A stretch of 32,714 nucleotides of DNA from Mongoliibacter sp. (GCF_007692705.1 NZ_REBN01000225.1:1-32714); one strand, 5' to 3'; counted from the stretch's first letter, positions 24,510 to 32,215 are shown. Translations and numbers: made by a program. The notes: generated by a model not told the origin, from the sequence alone.

Positions 24510-25609
24510 TTCTATTAAGTTTGGTAATCGTAGGGTTTTTGATTTTTCAAGACCTTTTTCTTGGCCTACTGCTGATTTTTAATTTCAAAAAATTCAATGG
24601 CTCTGACAGTGGTGATTTGCCCCAGATCAGCATACTTATTCCCTGTAGAGATGAAGCGGAAAATATTCTTAGCTGCCTACATAGTTTGGAGCTACTGGAA
24701 TATCCTTTGGGAAAAATACAATTGATATTGGCTGATGACGGCAGTACGGATGCAACTGCGGAAATCATCCTCGAGTGGCAGAAAGGAACTTTACTTAATG
24801 TATTATTCCTGTCCATACAAAACCAGTCCAAAGGAATTAATGGGAAAGCCAACGCGCTTGCGCAGATGGCACGTAAGGCCACAGGGGAGGTTTTGCTATT
24901 TACGGATGCAGATTGTCAGGTGCCAGCAAAATGGGCGATATCCATGGTAAATGCTCATCTGCAATCTGAGGCTGGAATGGTTACGGGAGTTACCAAAGTG
25001 GAGGAGACCAATCTTTTTTCAAAAATGCAAGGACTGGATTGGTGGCTTACATTGGGAATGGTGAAGGCTGTTTCAGATATTGGACATACACTGACTTCAA
25101 TGGGTAATAATATGCTGGTTACCAAAAAAGCTTATAATGCTGTGGGTGGTTTTGAAGGGATCCCTTTTTCTCTGACAGAAGATTTTGAAATGGCCCGTCA
25201 GGTGAAAATAAAGGGTTTTAAGGCTATACACTTGGTATCAGGTGAGAACCTGATTCACACAAAAGGGCAAGAGAATTTCTGGGCATTGTTGTCCCAAAGA
25301 AAACGTTGGATGTACGGTGCTATCAGACTGCAGGTCTATTGGATTATTCTATTGGGCTTGCAGGTATTCTTTTTTCCTGCGATTATTTTTTTTATTATTT
25401 TCCATCCTTTTGAAGGGATTCTGTTTTGGCTGCTCAAAGTGCTAATTCAAGGCTTATTTATTTATGGATTTGCATCAAAAACATCACAAAAATTGAATAT
25501 AAGAGATTTGGCGTTTTTTGAAATTTATTATTTGATTACTGCTTGGTCTACGATAGTTTATTATTTTTGGCCTGCCAAAACGGACTGGAAAGGAAGAAAA
25601 TACGGATGA
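24506..25609 (+). CDS. Membrane glycosyltransferase, family 2 type (second copy)
   Basis: This 367-residue protein has an N-terminal helix (residues 2-26), a GT-A domain and C-terminal helices from about residue 278. Visible motifs are ILIPCRDEAENI, ADDGSTDAT (D77, D78), FTDADCQVP (D134/D136), LTEDFEMA and QRKRWMYG, the last being the QxxRW motif. It shares this plan with the glycosyltransferase at 21264 and the two are probably distant paralogs. It overlaps the deacetylase upstream and the TatD-type gene downstream by 4 nt each, so expression is coupled. Donor and acceptor are unknown. Confidence 0.9.
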   Translation: MILLSLVIVGFLIFQDLFLGLLLIFNFKKFNGSDSGDLPQISILIPCRDEAENILSCLHSLELLEYPLGKIQLILADDGSTDATAEIILEWQKGTLLNVLFLSIQNQSKGINGKANALAQMARKATGEVLLFTDADCQVPAKWAISMVNAHLQSEAGMVTGVTKVEETNLFSKMQGLDWWLTLGMVKAVSDIGHTLTSMGNNMLVTKKAYNAVGGFEGIPFSLTEDFEMARQVKIKGFKAIHLVSGENLIHTKGQENFWALLSQRKRWMYGAIRLQVYWIILLGLQVFFFPAIIFFIIFHPFEGILFWLLKVLIQGLFIYGFASKTSQKLNIRDLAFFEIYYLITAWSTIVYYFWPAKTDWKGRKYG

Positions 25610-26382
25610 AGTTTACAGATACACACGCTCATATTTATTCGAATAAGTACGATTCTGATAGGGATAGTGTAATTAGGAATTCGCAGGAACTTGGGGTAGA
25701 AAAAATCTACATGCCCAACATAGATGTGGAATCCATTGATGCAATGTTGGAAGCTGAGCTGAGATACCCAGGTATTTGTATACCTATGATGGGACTCCAC
25801 CCCTGTGATGTAAATAAGGATTTTGAAAAACAGCTCTACGTCATGGAGGAATGGATCCACAAAAGAGAATTCGCAGGTATAGGAGAAACAGGTCTGGATT
25901 TATATTGGGACAAGACCTTCTTTGAGCAGCAAAAAGAGGCTTTGAGGATTCAGGTTCAATGGGCCAAAGAGAAAAAATGGCCACTAATCCTGCATTGCAG
26001 AGAATCCATGGACGAGACCATCGCCATAATTCAAGAAGAGAAAAGTGATGACCTCAGAGGTATATTCCACTGCTTTTCCGGAAGTCAAAAACAGGCAAAA
26101 GAAATTATGGATTTGGGATTTCTCCTTGGAATAGGAGGCGTTTCCACGTATAAGAATGGAGGTTTGGATAAGGTAATTCCCGAAATTGGGATAGATCACT
26201 TGGTCCTGGAAACGGATGGCCCTTATTTGGCACCTGTGCCCCACAGGGGTAAAAGAAATTCACCAGAATATATCCCTTTAATAGCGCAAAGAGTTGCCGA
26301 TTTGGCAGATGTTCCGCTAGAGGAAGTGTCCCGGATTACTCAAATGAATTCCCAGAAGATTTTTCACCATTTTGAAAAATGA
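25606..26382 (+). CDS. TatD-family metal-dependent hydrolase
   Basis: This 258-residue protein is of the amidohydrolase-like TatD family, whose members are Mg/Zn-dependent DNases or D-aminoacyl-tRNA deacylases. Metal-binding motifs are DTHAHIY (H7, H9), GLHPCDV, GIGETGLDLY, LILHCRES, GIFHCFSG and LETDGPYLAP. The start at 25606 (MKFTDTH) is chosen because it forms an ATGA junction with the glycosyltransferase stop and puts the DTHAH motif in its usual place. An in-frame upstream start at 25543 would add 21 unrelated residues. It overlaps the asparaginase start by 4 nt. Confidence 0.92.
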   Translation: MKFTDTHAHIYSNKYDSDRDSVIRNSQELGVEKIYMPNIDVESIDAMLEAELRYPGICIPMMGLHPCDVNKDFEKQLYVMEEWIHKREFAGIGETGLDLYWDKTFFEQQKEALRIQVQWAKEKKWPLILHCRESMDETIAIIQEEKSDDLRGIFHCFSGSQKQAKEIMDLGFLLGIGGVSTYKNGGLDKVIPEIGIDHLVLETDGPYLAPVPHRGKRNSPEYIPLIAQRVADLADVPLEEVSRITQMNSQKIFHHFEK

Positions 26383-27464
26383 ATTACAAAATAGTCAGAC
26401 TGAATACTGTAGCCAAGAGTGAGATCACCTCTTCTGTATTGATTATCTATACAGGAGGGACACTGGGTATGGCTTATGACAGGACAGGTGCTTTGGTGCC
26501 CTTTAATTTTGGTCAGATTCTGGAGAAAATTCCGAATCTGACCAATATGAATATAGCCATCACTGTAATTTCTTTTCCAGAACCCATAGACTCGTCCAAT
26601 GTAAACCTTCACCACTGGGTGGATATGGCGTATATCATCCACGAAAACTATGACAGTTATGATGGTTTTGTGATCCTGCACGGAACGGATACCATGGCAT
26701 ACTCTGCCTCTATGCTCAGCTTTATGCTGAAAGGTTTGAGCAAACCTGTGGTATTTACGGGAGCTCAATTACCGATATCGGAGATGAGGTCTGATGCAAG
26801 GGAAAATCTGATGACTGCTCTTGAGATAGCCACCTCAAAAGCCAATGGTAAACCCATCGTTCCCGAAGTGTGTATTTTTTTCAATCATATGCTGCTGAGG
26901 GGTAATAGGTCCAAGAAAGTTCAGAGTGTTCATTTTGATGCATTTGAGTCTGAAAACTATCCGCCATTGGCTGAGTCGGGAATCATTATTGATTATAATT
27001 ATGCTGCCATTCAACCATTTGAAGAGGGGAAAAAGCTGGAATATTTTACCCAATTGGACAATAATGTAATGGTGATAAAATTATTTCCAGGTATTACTTC
27101 CCGAGTGCTTGATTCTTGCTTTGCTACCAAGGGCTTGAAAGGGGTGGTTTTGGAAACCTATGGATCAGGTAACAGTCCAAGTGAGCCTTGGTTTTTGGAT
27201 TCTTTAGAGAAGGCAATAGCAAAGGGTATTATTGTTTTGAACGTTTCTCAATGCAATGGTGGCCGTGTGATTCAGGGTAGGTATGAGACCAGCAGGGATT
27301 TATTAAGGATCGGTGTTTTGAGTGGCGGAGACATTACGACAGAAGCAGCGATCACCAAGATGATGTTTTTATTGGCCAATGAAAAAAGTGATGCAGAGGT
27401 GAGAAGGAAACTTGTTCAGCCTATGGCTGGAGAAATGTCTCTGACTGGAGTTGCTTTGGGCTGA
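26379..27464 (+). CDS. ansA: Type I L-asparaginase
   Basis: This 361-residue enzyme hydrolyses L-asparagine to aspartate and ammonia. The first catalytic threonine is in YTGGTLGM (about residues 27-33) and the second in HGTDTMAYSAS, with FTGAQLPI between that and RSDARENL. These match the cytosolic type I form; no signal peptide is seen, although about 15 residues precede the catalytic domain. SGNSPSEPWF and SQCNGGRV mark the C-terminal domain. It is the last gene of the coupled plus-strand run and overlaps the TatD-type gene by 4 nt (ATGA). No clear terminator follows before the tRNA. Confidence 0.93.
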   Translation: MNYKIVRLNTVAKSEITSSVLIIYTGGTLGMAYDRTGALVPFNFGQILEKIPNLTNMNIAITVISFPEPIDSSNVNLHHWVDMAYIIHENYDSYDGFVILHGTDTMAYSASMLSFMLKGLSKPVVFTGAQLPISEMRSDARENLMTALEIATSKANGKPIVPEVCIFFNHMLLRGNRSKKVQSVHFDAFESENYPPLAESGIIIDYNYAAIQPFEEGKKLEYFTQLDNNVMVIKLFPGITSRVLDSCFATKGLKGVVLETYGSGNSPSEPWFLDSLEKAIAKGIIVLNVSQCNGGRVIQGRYETSRDLLRIGVLSGGDITTEAAITKMMFLLANEKSDAEVRRKLVQPMAGEMSLTGVALG

Positions 27465-27479
27465 ATTTTTGAGAATTAG

Positions 27480-27511
27480 TTTGCATGGGCATCATTTAAT
27501 TTATTTCTTTG
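27480..27511 (+). promoter_or_regulatory. Candidate promoter of tRNA-Ser
   Basis: TTTG at 27480-27483 and TTTCTTTG at 27504-27511 (one mismatch to TAnnTTTG) are 20 nt apart, close to the ideal spacing. The tRNA begins 26 nt later. Confidence 0.45.
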
Positions 27512-27537
27512 CACTCCGTTAAGGAAAACCAATACAC

Positions 27538-27624
27538 AGAGAGGTGTCCGAGTGGTTGAAGGAGCACGCCTGGAAAGCGTGTATACCCGCAAGGGTATCG
27601 AGGGTTCGAATCCCTTCCTCTCTG
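27538..27624 (+). tRNA. tRNA-Ser (anticodon GGA)
   Basis: An 87-nt class II tRNA folds by eye. The acceptor stem AGAGAGG (27538-27544) pairs with CCTCTCT (27617-27623), and discriminator G is at 27624. The D-loop region has the usual AGTGG motif, the anticodon loop reads CTGGAAA with GGA as the anticodon, and a long variable arm follows (TACCCGCAAGGGTA). The T-arm has the TTCGAAT loop. The CCA end is not encoded. The variable arm and anticodon fit serine, reading UCC/UCU codons. Its 3' end is the likely integration site of the following island. Confidence 0.96.
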
Positions 27625-27765
27625 CAAGTTTAGTTATCCGATTCTCCAAAATTGACATGGATCAAACAGGATAAAGATTTGAAAAACAAATTTGAAACTG
27701 CAAAAAGTGCCTAAACAGCCTTTAAAAACAGACTTTTAATCAGATTTTACAAAAATTGAATGAAA

Positions 27766-27798
27766 AAGCCCGCATTGAAGAGATGTGGGCTTTTTTTG
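27766..27798 (+). terminator. Intrinsic terminator downstream of tRNA-Ser
   Basis: A stem around AAAGCCCGCAT and ATGTGGGCTTT (one wobble pair) with a short loop is followed by a run of seven T residues. It would end transcripts that come from the tRNA and the operon before the integrase. Confidence 0.78.
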
Positions 27799-27848
27799 TT
27801 TTAGCCTCCGAAAACATCAAAATTTTCAATTATCCCCAAATTTCAGGG

Positions 27849-27956
27849 GAGTCATCTGGTGAGTCCTTCGGTTTTGAAAAATGACTCACCAGAACTGATA
27901 TAAAATATTGAAAATCAACATGTTTCACTAGTAAACATCTTGACAAAATGACTCAC
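27849..27956. repeat. Cluster of ATGACTC repeats in front of the integrase
   Basis: ATGACTC occurs as a direct pair at 27881-27887 and 27948-27954 (each within a 12-nt repeat AAAATGACTCAC) and inverted at 27849-27855. A perfect 11-bp inverted repeat pairs 27855-27865 with 27883-27893. Such clusters beside recombinase genes are often arm-type integrase or excisionase sites, or operators. One copy sits between the candidate -33 and -7 of the integrase promoter. Confidence 0.6.
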
Positions 27957-27971
27957 TGGATAGTACTTTAG
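27940..27971 (+). promoter_or_regulatory. Candidate promoter of the integrase gene
   Basis: TTG at 27940-27942 and TACTTTAG at 27964-27971 (one mismatch to TAnnTTTG) are 21 nt apart. The integrase ATG follows after about 20 nt. Confidence 0.35.
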
Positions 27972-27990
27972 AACACTAAACAGTAAGAAA

Positions 27991-29217
27991 ATGATAGAAA
28001 AAAGTTTCAGTACCCTCTTTTATCTCAAAGCCTCAAAAAATAAAAGGCGAAAAGATAAGCATGTATATGCCAGAATAACAGTGGATTACAAGCGGGTTGA
28101 AATATCCACTAAGATGACCTGTGACCCTGCCGAGTGGAATAGTGCCGCAGGAAGGGCAAAAGGGAAGAATGAAAAAGCAAGACTACTTAATGGTATCCTT
28201 GATTCCTATCAGATGAAAATCCATCTGGCTAGAAAACAACTTATGGATATGGATAGTGATTTGACGGCGGAAAGGATTAAAAATATGCTGACTGGAAAAG
28301 CTGAGGATAGACGATTGATCCTTGAGATTTTTGAATCCCACAATAAGGACATGGAAGCACTGGTGGGAAAAGAATTTGCACCTGGGACAATGGAAAGATA
28401 TAGGACTTCCCTTGAACATACAAGATCATTTATCCGCTGGAAATATGGCAAGGATGATATGGAGCTTAAGTACCTTGACTTTGAATTCATAAGTCAGTAT
28501 TCTTTCTGGCTTAGATCAGTGAGAAGCTGTGCGCATAACACAACAGTAAAATACTTAGCCAACTTCAAGAAGATTGTTCTTAACTGCGTAAAAAATGGAT
28601 GGATTCAAAGAGATCCTTTTATGGGTTTTAAGTTGACAAAAAAAGAAGTAAGGCGCGAAATCCTTACAAAAGAAGAGCTTGATAATTTATCAGAAAAGGA
28701 ATTCTCCATTCTAAGAATGGATCAGGTCCGTGATATTTTTCTGTTTAGCTGCTATACAGGTCTAGCCTACATTGATGTTAAAAATCTCAGTAGAAACCAA
28801 GTAGTGTTGGGTGTTGACGGAGAGAAGTGGATAGAAACCAAAAGAAAAAAGACAGATTCACCGATCAGGTTACCTTTACTCCCCAAAGCTTTGGAGATCA
28901 TGAATAAATACAGGGACCATCCCAAATGCTCTGAGGAAAATACCGTACTGCCCGTATTGAGCAACCAAAAGATGAATTCATACCTCAAAGAAATCTCAGA
29001 TTTATGCGGTATAAATAAAGAACTGACATTTCATATAGCCCGTCATACCTTCGCCACCACTGTGACCTTGGGCAATGGTGTACCCATTGAAACTGTATCC
29101 AAAATGCTTGGACACAAATCCCTCAAGCAGACACAGCACTACGCAAAGATACTTGATGTCAAAATCAGTGAGGATATGGCAAAACTGAAGAAAAAATTAA
29201 GCTTTGATGACACATAA
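27991..29217 (+). CDS. Tyrosine recombinase (site-specific integrase) of the Bacteroidota mobile-element type
   Basis: This 408-residue integrase probably moved the island into the tRNA-Ser gene. The N-terminal arm-binding domain spans about residues 1-105, the SAM-like core-binding domain about 110-215 (including AHNTTVKYLANFK), and the catalytic domain 225-390. Catalytic residues seen are a lysine near 285-287 (TKRKKTD), H348 and R351 (HIARHTF), H375 (LGHKS) and the nucleophile Y384 (TQHYAK). The usual first arginine is replaced by alanine (A259 in CYTGLAYIDV); loss of this arginine is known for IntDOT and related Bacteroidota enzymes. It is transcribed away from the tRNA and begins 366 bp beyond it. 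Confidence 0.93.
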   Translation: MIEKSFSTLFYLKASKNKRRKDKHVYARITVDYKRVEISTKMTCDPAEWNSAAGRAKGKNEKARLLNGILDSYQMKIHLARKQLMDMDSDLTAERIKNMLTGKAEDRRLILEIFESHNKDMEALVGKEFAPGTMERYRTSLEHTRSFIRWKYGKDDMELKYLDFEFISQYSFWLRSVRSCAHNTTVKYLANFKKIVLNCVKNGWIQRDPFMGFKLTKKEVRREILTKEELDNLSEKEFSILRMDQVRDIFLFSCYTGLAYIDVKNLSRNQVVLGVDGEKWIETKRKKTDSPIRLPLLPKALEIMNKYRDHPKCSEENTVLPVLSNQKMNSYLKEISDLCGINKELTFHIARHTFATTVTLGNGVPIETVSKMLGHKSLKQTQHYAKILDVKISEDMAKLKKKLSFDDT

Positions 29218-29373
29218 ATCAGTTCCGCATTCAGAAGGCATTTGGAAGAAGGAGATATCACGATCTCTGAAGTCTGTACCATGGTCGGATTCAACAGCTA
29301 CAGCTATTTCTCCAAATGTTTTCAAAACCAGTTTTGCGAGTTGCCTAGGGATTTTCAGAAGTCGAAATCATAG
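29218..29373 (+). pseudogene. C-terminal fragment of an AraC-family regulator, in frame behind the integrase stop
   Basis: Right after the integrase TAA, in the same frame, 51 codons read as the end of an AraC-type helix-turn-helix domain. The pieces TISEVCTMVGFNSYSYFSK and FQNQFCELPRDFQK are the second helix-turn-helix and the trailing segment that AraC proteins end with. There is no start codon suitable for a complete domain and the first helix-turn-helix is missing, so it is a remnant. It could be made only by readthrough of the integrase stop. The AraC assignment is secure from the motif; the origin of the junction is not known. Confidence 0.75.
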
Positions 29374-29541
29374 ATTTAAAAAATGCAATCTGAAACATAT
29401 TTTCTCACAAGAAAAATACTGCTTTGAGAGCGGTATTACTATTATAATATTGCATGAAAATTTACTCATTAATTTTCTTGTTAATATAAACGGTGTAACT
29501 CCTTCCAGATTGGTCAGGTTATTTAAGTGAAGCCACTAATA
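29374..29541. other. Gene-free interval after the AraC remnant
   Basis: The interval is AT-rich with short open frames on both strands, none with a recognisable motif or start context. It is probably debris of earlier insertions. Confidence 0.5.
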
Positions 29542-29685
29542 TTACTGAGTATTATTTCCTTTAAAGTCGGTAAGCTCGTTTTGCAAAGCTTCCCTAATAG
29601 CTTCTTCCGAATTGGTAAGACGGATGAATTCAAGGCTTTTTACCCTAGATCCTTTTCCGATGAATTTTTTTTCAAACTTTTTCAT
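29542..29685 (-). CDS. Small mobile-element-type protein (47 residues)
   Basis: A 47-residue lysine-rich protein begins MKKFEKKFIGKGSRVKSLE. That opening resembles a class of small hypothetical proteins common on Bacteroidota conjugative elements (MKxFxKKFIGKGxxV). The second half does not follow that class and the protein is shorter than the usual 65-75 residues, so it may be truncated. No signal or membrane segment is seen. It lies on the strand opposite to the integrase. The function is unknown. Confidence 0.5.
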   Translation of the reverse strand: MKKFEKKFIGKGSRVKSLEFIRLTNSEEAIREALQNELTDFKGNNTQ

Positions 29686-29891
29686 TTTATCTGCATTTAA
29701 GTGGGAAATTGAATGATGCAGGAAGGAAAAAAAGACAGCTACCCGGACAAGGAATGACTGGTAAAACCGGGAAGGCTTCCTCTGGAAAACCCTGTTTTAC
29801 AGTCAGGCGGAGCGGACCCTTGTCAGGATCTGGTTTTTTCAACCTTGCACCCCTTCAATGGACCCTAAATGCAGTTGAAAAGGGAGCAAAT

Positions 29892-30131
29892 TCAAGAAAA
29901 TCCAGGCTTACAGGCCTTGCTGTATAATCTCAGTGCCTGATATTCCACTCCTGTCATTCCTATAAATTCACCCTGATAGGTATGGGTGAATGATTTTCCA
30001 AACCTACCGCAGCTCAAAGAAGAAGCTGCAAGAATTTTACCCCCTTGCCCGATAATATGGTTTGTCAGTTCCCGCAGGGTAGCACTTGTGATAAAATGAT
30101 CGTCTAGCAAAATATAGTAAGATCCTGTAAC
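29892..30131 (-). pseudogene. Remnant of a phosphoribosyltransferase-like protein
   Basis: An open frame of about 79 codons contains YYILLDDHFITSATLREL, which fits the PRPP-binding strand and loop of type I phosphoribosyltransferases (hydrophobic strand, DD, then T/S-G/S-AT). GGKILAASSLSCGRFG then fits the next strand. There is no ATG start, and an in-frame stop (TAG) lies directly upstream at about 30132-30134, so the N-terminal half is lost. Similar domains occur on large Bacteroidota mobile elements. It may be a piece of such a gene; the assignment rests on one motif. Confidence 0.5.
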
Positions 30132-30478
30132 CTACATATAATTGGACAAACCAATGAACATATTCTATACTCACTATACACCGCTGGATATACAATCTTT
30201 TGTAGGGAACAGTTAAGAATGATCTAAAACCTAGTATTCATACATAGAACATTATGATAAAAAATTAAAATACCAATTAAAAGCTCAAGAAGTCCCACTC
30301 AAGTAAATAGCCTCATACATTTGAGGGTGAACCTGAATTTATTAGCAGTGCTTCATATAAATTTTATTTTTGAGCTATAAACATTACATATTTACGTTCA
30401 TCATGTATTTCTAAAACTTTTGGCTAATAAAATGTTATTCAACGGTATCTAAATCAAGAACATTGTATGGACCAGATA
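30132..30478. other. AT-rich gene-free interval
   Basis: About 350 bp contains many stops in all six frames. No promoter, hairpin or repeat stood out. Confidence 0.55.
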
Positions 30479-31545
30479 TTATAACTCATGTTGATTATTT
30501 ACTGCATCGATTGAGCCTTCATATTTCAATGTTTCTGTCCTCCAAGATTTGTCAAAATCATCTTCTTTAATATTGAATATTAAACTCAGGTTTTCTAGTA
30601 GCTTTTTGCTGTCATTTGGTATTTCAAGAGTTCATTCAATAGCTCAACTCCTCCTTTTTTATAGGCTGTTTTACACAAAATCGCTTCTTATGTGTAAAAT
30701 GCTGCATATTGCCAACCCCATTTTTTATTTAGAATATCGTTGAAGATTATTGTATCGTTTTTACCTGATTCATGAGCAAATATACTGGCACTTTCTTCAA
30801 ATGTTTTTACTCCCAATTCTCCTTTCCAAGTTGCAAATCCTTCTTTAATTAATTCATTTCTGTCAAACTTTGGAAAAATTAAATGAATAAACTCAAGAGG
30901 ATAGTGTTCTGAACCAATACCACTAAAAAGTATTCTTTTTTCATTCATACCTATGCCCGTGGTATAGCTTTCAAAAAAGAAATCAAAATTTAGTAATCTG
31001 CCCATTTCATCTCCACTGTGGTTATATAGAAATCAAAGGGCTCCAATTCAGAGAATTGAAATTCCTCTACAATTTGATTGTAAAATTTGTTTGCATGTTC
31101 TGCTAATTCTTGATTGAAATCAAGATAAGACGGAAATTTAAAAGTAATCTTCCCTATTGTCTTTTTATTCCAAATTCGATGTGATTATCGGCAGGGAATT
31201 TTTTAATCTCCATTCATTATTTTCTATAACTGCGTATACTTTTTGAATAGACCAAGGGTTAGATTTTGGATAGTCCCCTTCAAGTCCTTTTGCTGAATAC
31301 ATTGTTCTTATACATAATAATCTCCTTCTTTTTCTTTTGAAAGAATTTTAGGCTTAAAATGTCTTAAAAGTTGTCCTGAAGGATATTAGTAAAGTAGGGT
31401 TCGAGATAGATGGAAATCTTTATACAAATTCTTTTCTTCATCATTCCAATAAGGATTGTCTGAAATCTTATCCGGTTCAGAATTCAGATAGTTTATACAA
31501 AGGGTAGGGATTGCACGAATTTCATTTAATTCACGAAAAATTTAT
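30479..31545 (-). pseudogene. Decayed gene for a metallopeptidase-like protein
   Basis: No single frame spans this locus, but on the minus strand successive frames join into one roughly 350-residue protein. One segment runs from about 31545 to 31308 (interrupted by TAA at 31386-31388). The next runs from about 31302 to 31165 (containing MYSAKGLEGDYPKSNPW), the next from about 31178 to 30990 (WNKKTIGKITFKFP), and the next from 31014 to 30688. The frame reads on past that TAA, and a last frameshift leads to a final TAA at 30479-30481. The segment at 31005-30688 has EHYPLEFIHLIFP followed by EGFATW, which recalls the HExxH...E zinc site of gluzincin peptidases with the first histidine changed to leucine. 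At least four frame changes and two internal stops make it a dead gene, unless assembly errors are responsible. Confidence 0.72.
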
Positions 31546-31551
31546 ATATTT

Positions 31552-31586
31552 AAAATGTCGTTTTAAAATTTAAACGACATTTTTTT
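31552..31586. terminator. 12-bp hairpin with T-run
   Basis: AAAATGTCGTTT at 31552-31563 pairs perfectly with 31572-31583 and seven T residues end at 31586, giving a terminator-like shape on the plus strand. A further half copy (TTTACGACA) follows at 31591-31599. The interval up to 31933 is otherwise without a gene I can support. Confidence 0.5.
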
Positions 31587-31933
31587 AATATTTACGACAA
31601 AAATTTTCACTTAAAATAATTCTGAAACCTAAGGTAAAGATTGCTCAATATTTGAGGAATGCACCTAAAGAAAATTGATCAGGCTTAATAGTTTCATGGA
31701 TCTGAATTTGACTACTTTCCCCACCTGTAAAATAATTTCTCGATTGTTATAAAATTTTTTTATTTGAATATCAATCGGTTAATTATTTCAGTGAATAAAT
31801 TTTAGTCTGTCTCTTGCAAAGGTAGTTTTTTTTTTTTTGTAAGTTGGCTAAAGAATTAGTTTTTACCGGTAATTTTTAATTCACAGCTGCCGAAGAATGG
31901 TGGTTGAAATAATTAAACTTAAATATTTAAATT

Positions 31934-32134
31934 ATGAAAAAAACAGGAATTAAAACAATTTTATTAGGAGGGGCTTTATCTCTACTCTTTTTAATTGGTT
32001 CTGGAAATGAATCCAAATCAAGTGGGATTGATTGCCAAAGCATGCAAAATAAAGATCGATATATTGATAATGGAGCATGTCCAATAGCAAAATATCACTG
32101 TTGCGGTAAGGATGACGGAGGAAGTCACCATTAA
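31934..32134 (+). CDS. Small cysteine-rich exported peptide
   Basis: This 66-residue protein has an N-terminal signal-like segment (KKTG, then hydrophobic ILLGGALSLLFLIGSG). A mature part of about 40 residues contains four cysteines, one in IDCQSM, one in GACPIA and the pair in HCCGKDD. It ends in a glycine- and histidine-rich tail (GGSHH). It resembles in size and layout the small exported NVEALA-type peptides found next to beta-propeller lipoproteins in Bacteroidota, but the NVEALA motif itself is absent. It has its own terminator and precedes a DUF4221-type lipoprotein gene by 81 bp. Function is unknown. Confidence 0.7.
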   Translation: MKKTGIKTILLGGALSLLFLIGSGNESKSSGIDCQSMQNKDRYIDNGACPIAKYHCCGKDDGGSHH

Positions 32135-32158
32135 CTAATTTATAACATTTACACATTT

Positions 32159-32201
32159 AAAAAGACAAGATTTAATTGAAATGTTATTTCTTGTCTTTTT
32201 T
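32159..32201 (+). terminator. Intrinsic terminator of the small peptide gene
   Basis: A 12-bp perfect stem (32159-32170 with 32189-32200, core AGACAAGA/TCTTGTCT) with an 18-nt loop runs into T residues. It lies 25 nt after the peptide stop and ahead of the lipoprotein gene. Confidence 0.82.
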
Positions 32202-32215
32202 AAGTTGTAGAGATA

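Noticed and set aside
27849-27956. CRISPR-like repeats before the integrase
   Set aside because: The repeats are only 7-12 nt long, in both orientations and irregularly spaced, and there are no cas genes.
29709-29940. Plus-strand open frames of 72 codons, and a second frame with two in-frame stops that reads rather protein-like
   Set aside because: They start without support, carry no motif I recognise, and partly overlap the phosphoribosyltransferase-like remnant on the other strand. Possibly further mobile-element debris.
30549-30743. 64-codon open frame on the plus strand
   Set aside because: It is antisense to the decayed peptidase-like gene and begins without a proper context.
31660-31750. 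Minus-strand stretch of about 30 protein-like codons
   Set aside because: It contains pieces such as IHETIKPDQFSLG but no start codon and ends at a stop. I could not assign it to any family with confidence.
31934-32134. Assignment of the small peptide to the NVEALA family
   Set aside because: The size, signal and neighbour fit, but the NVEALA motif itself is not in the sequence.
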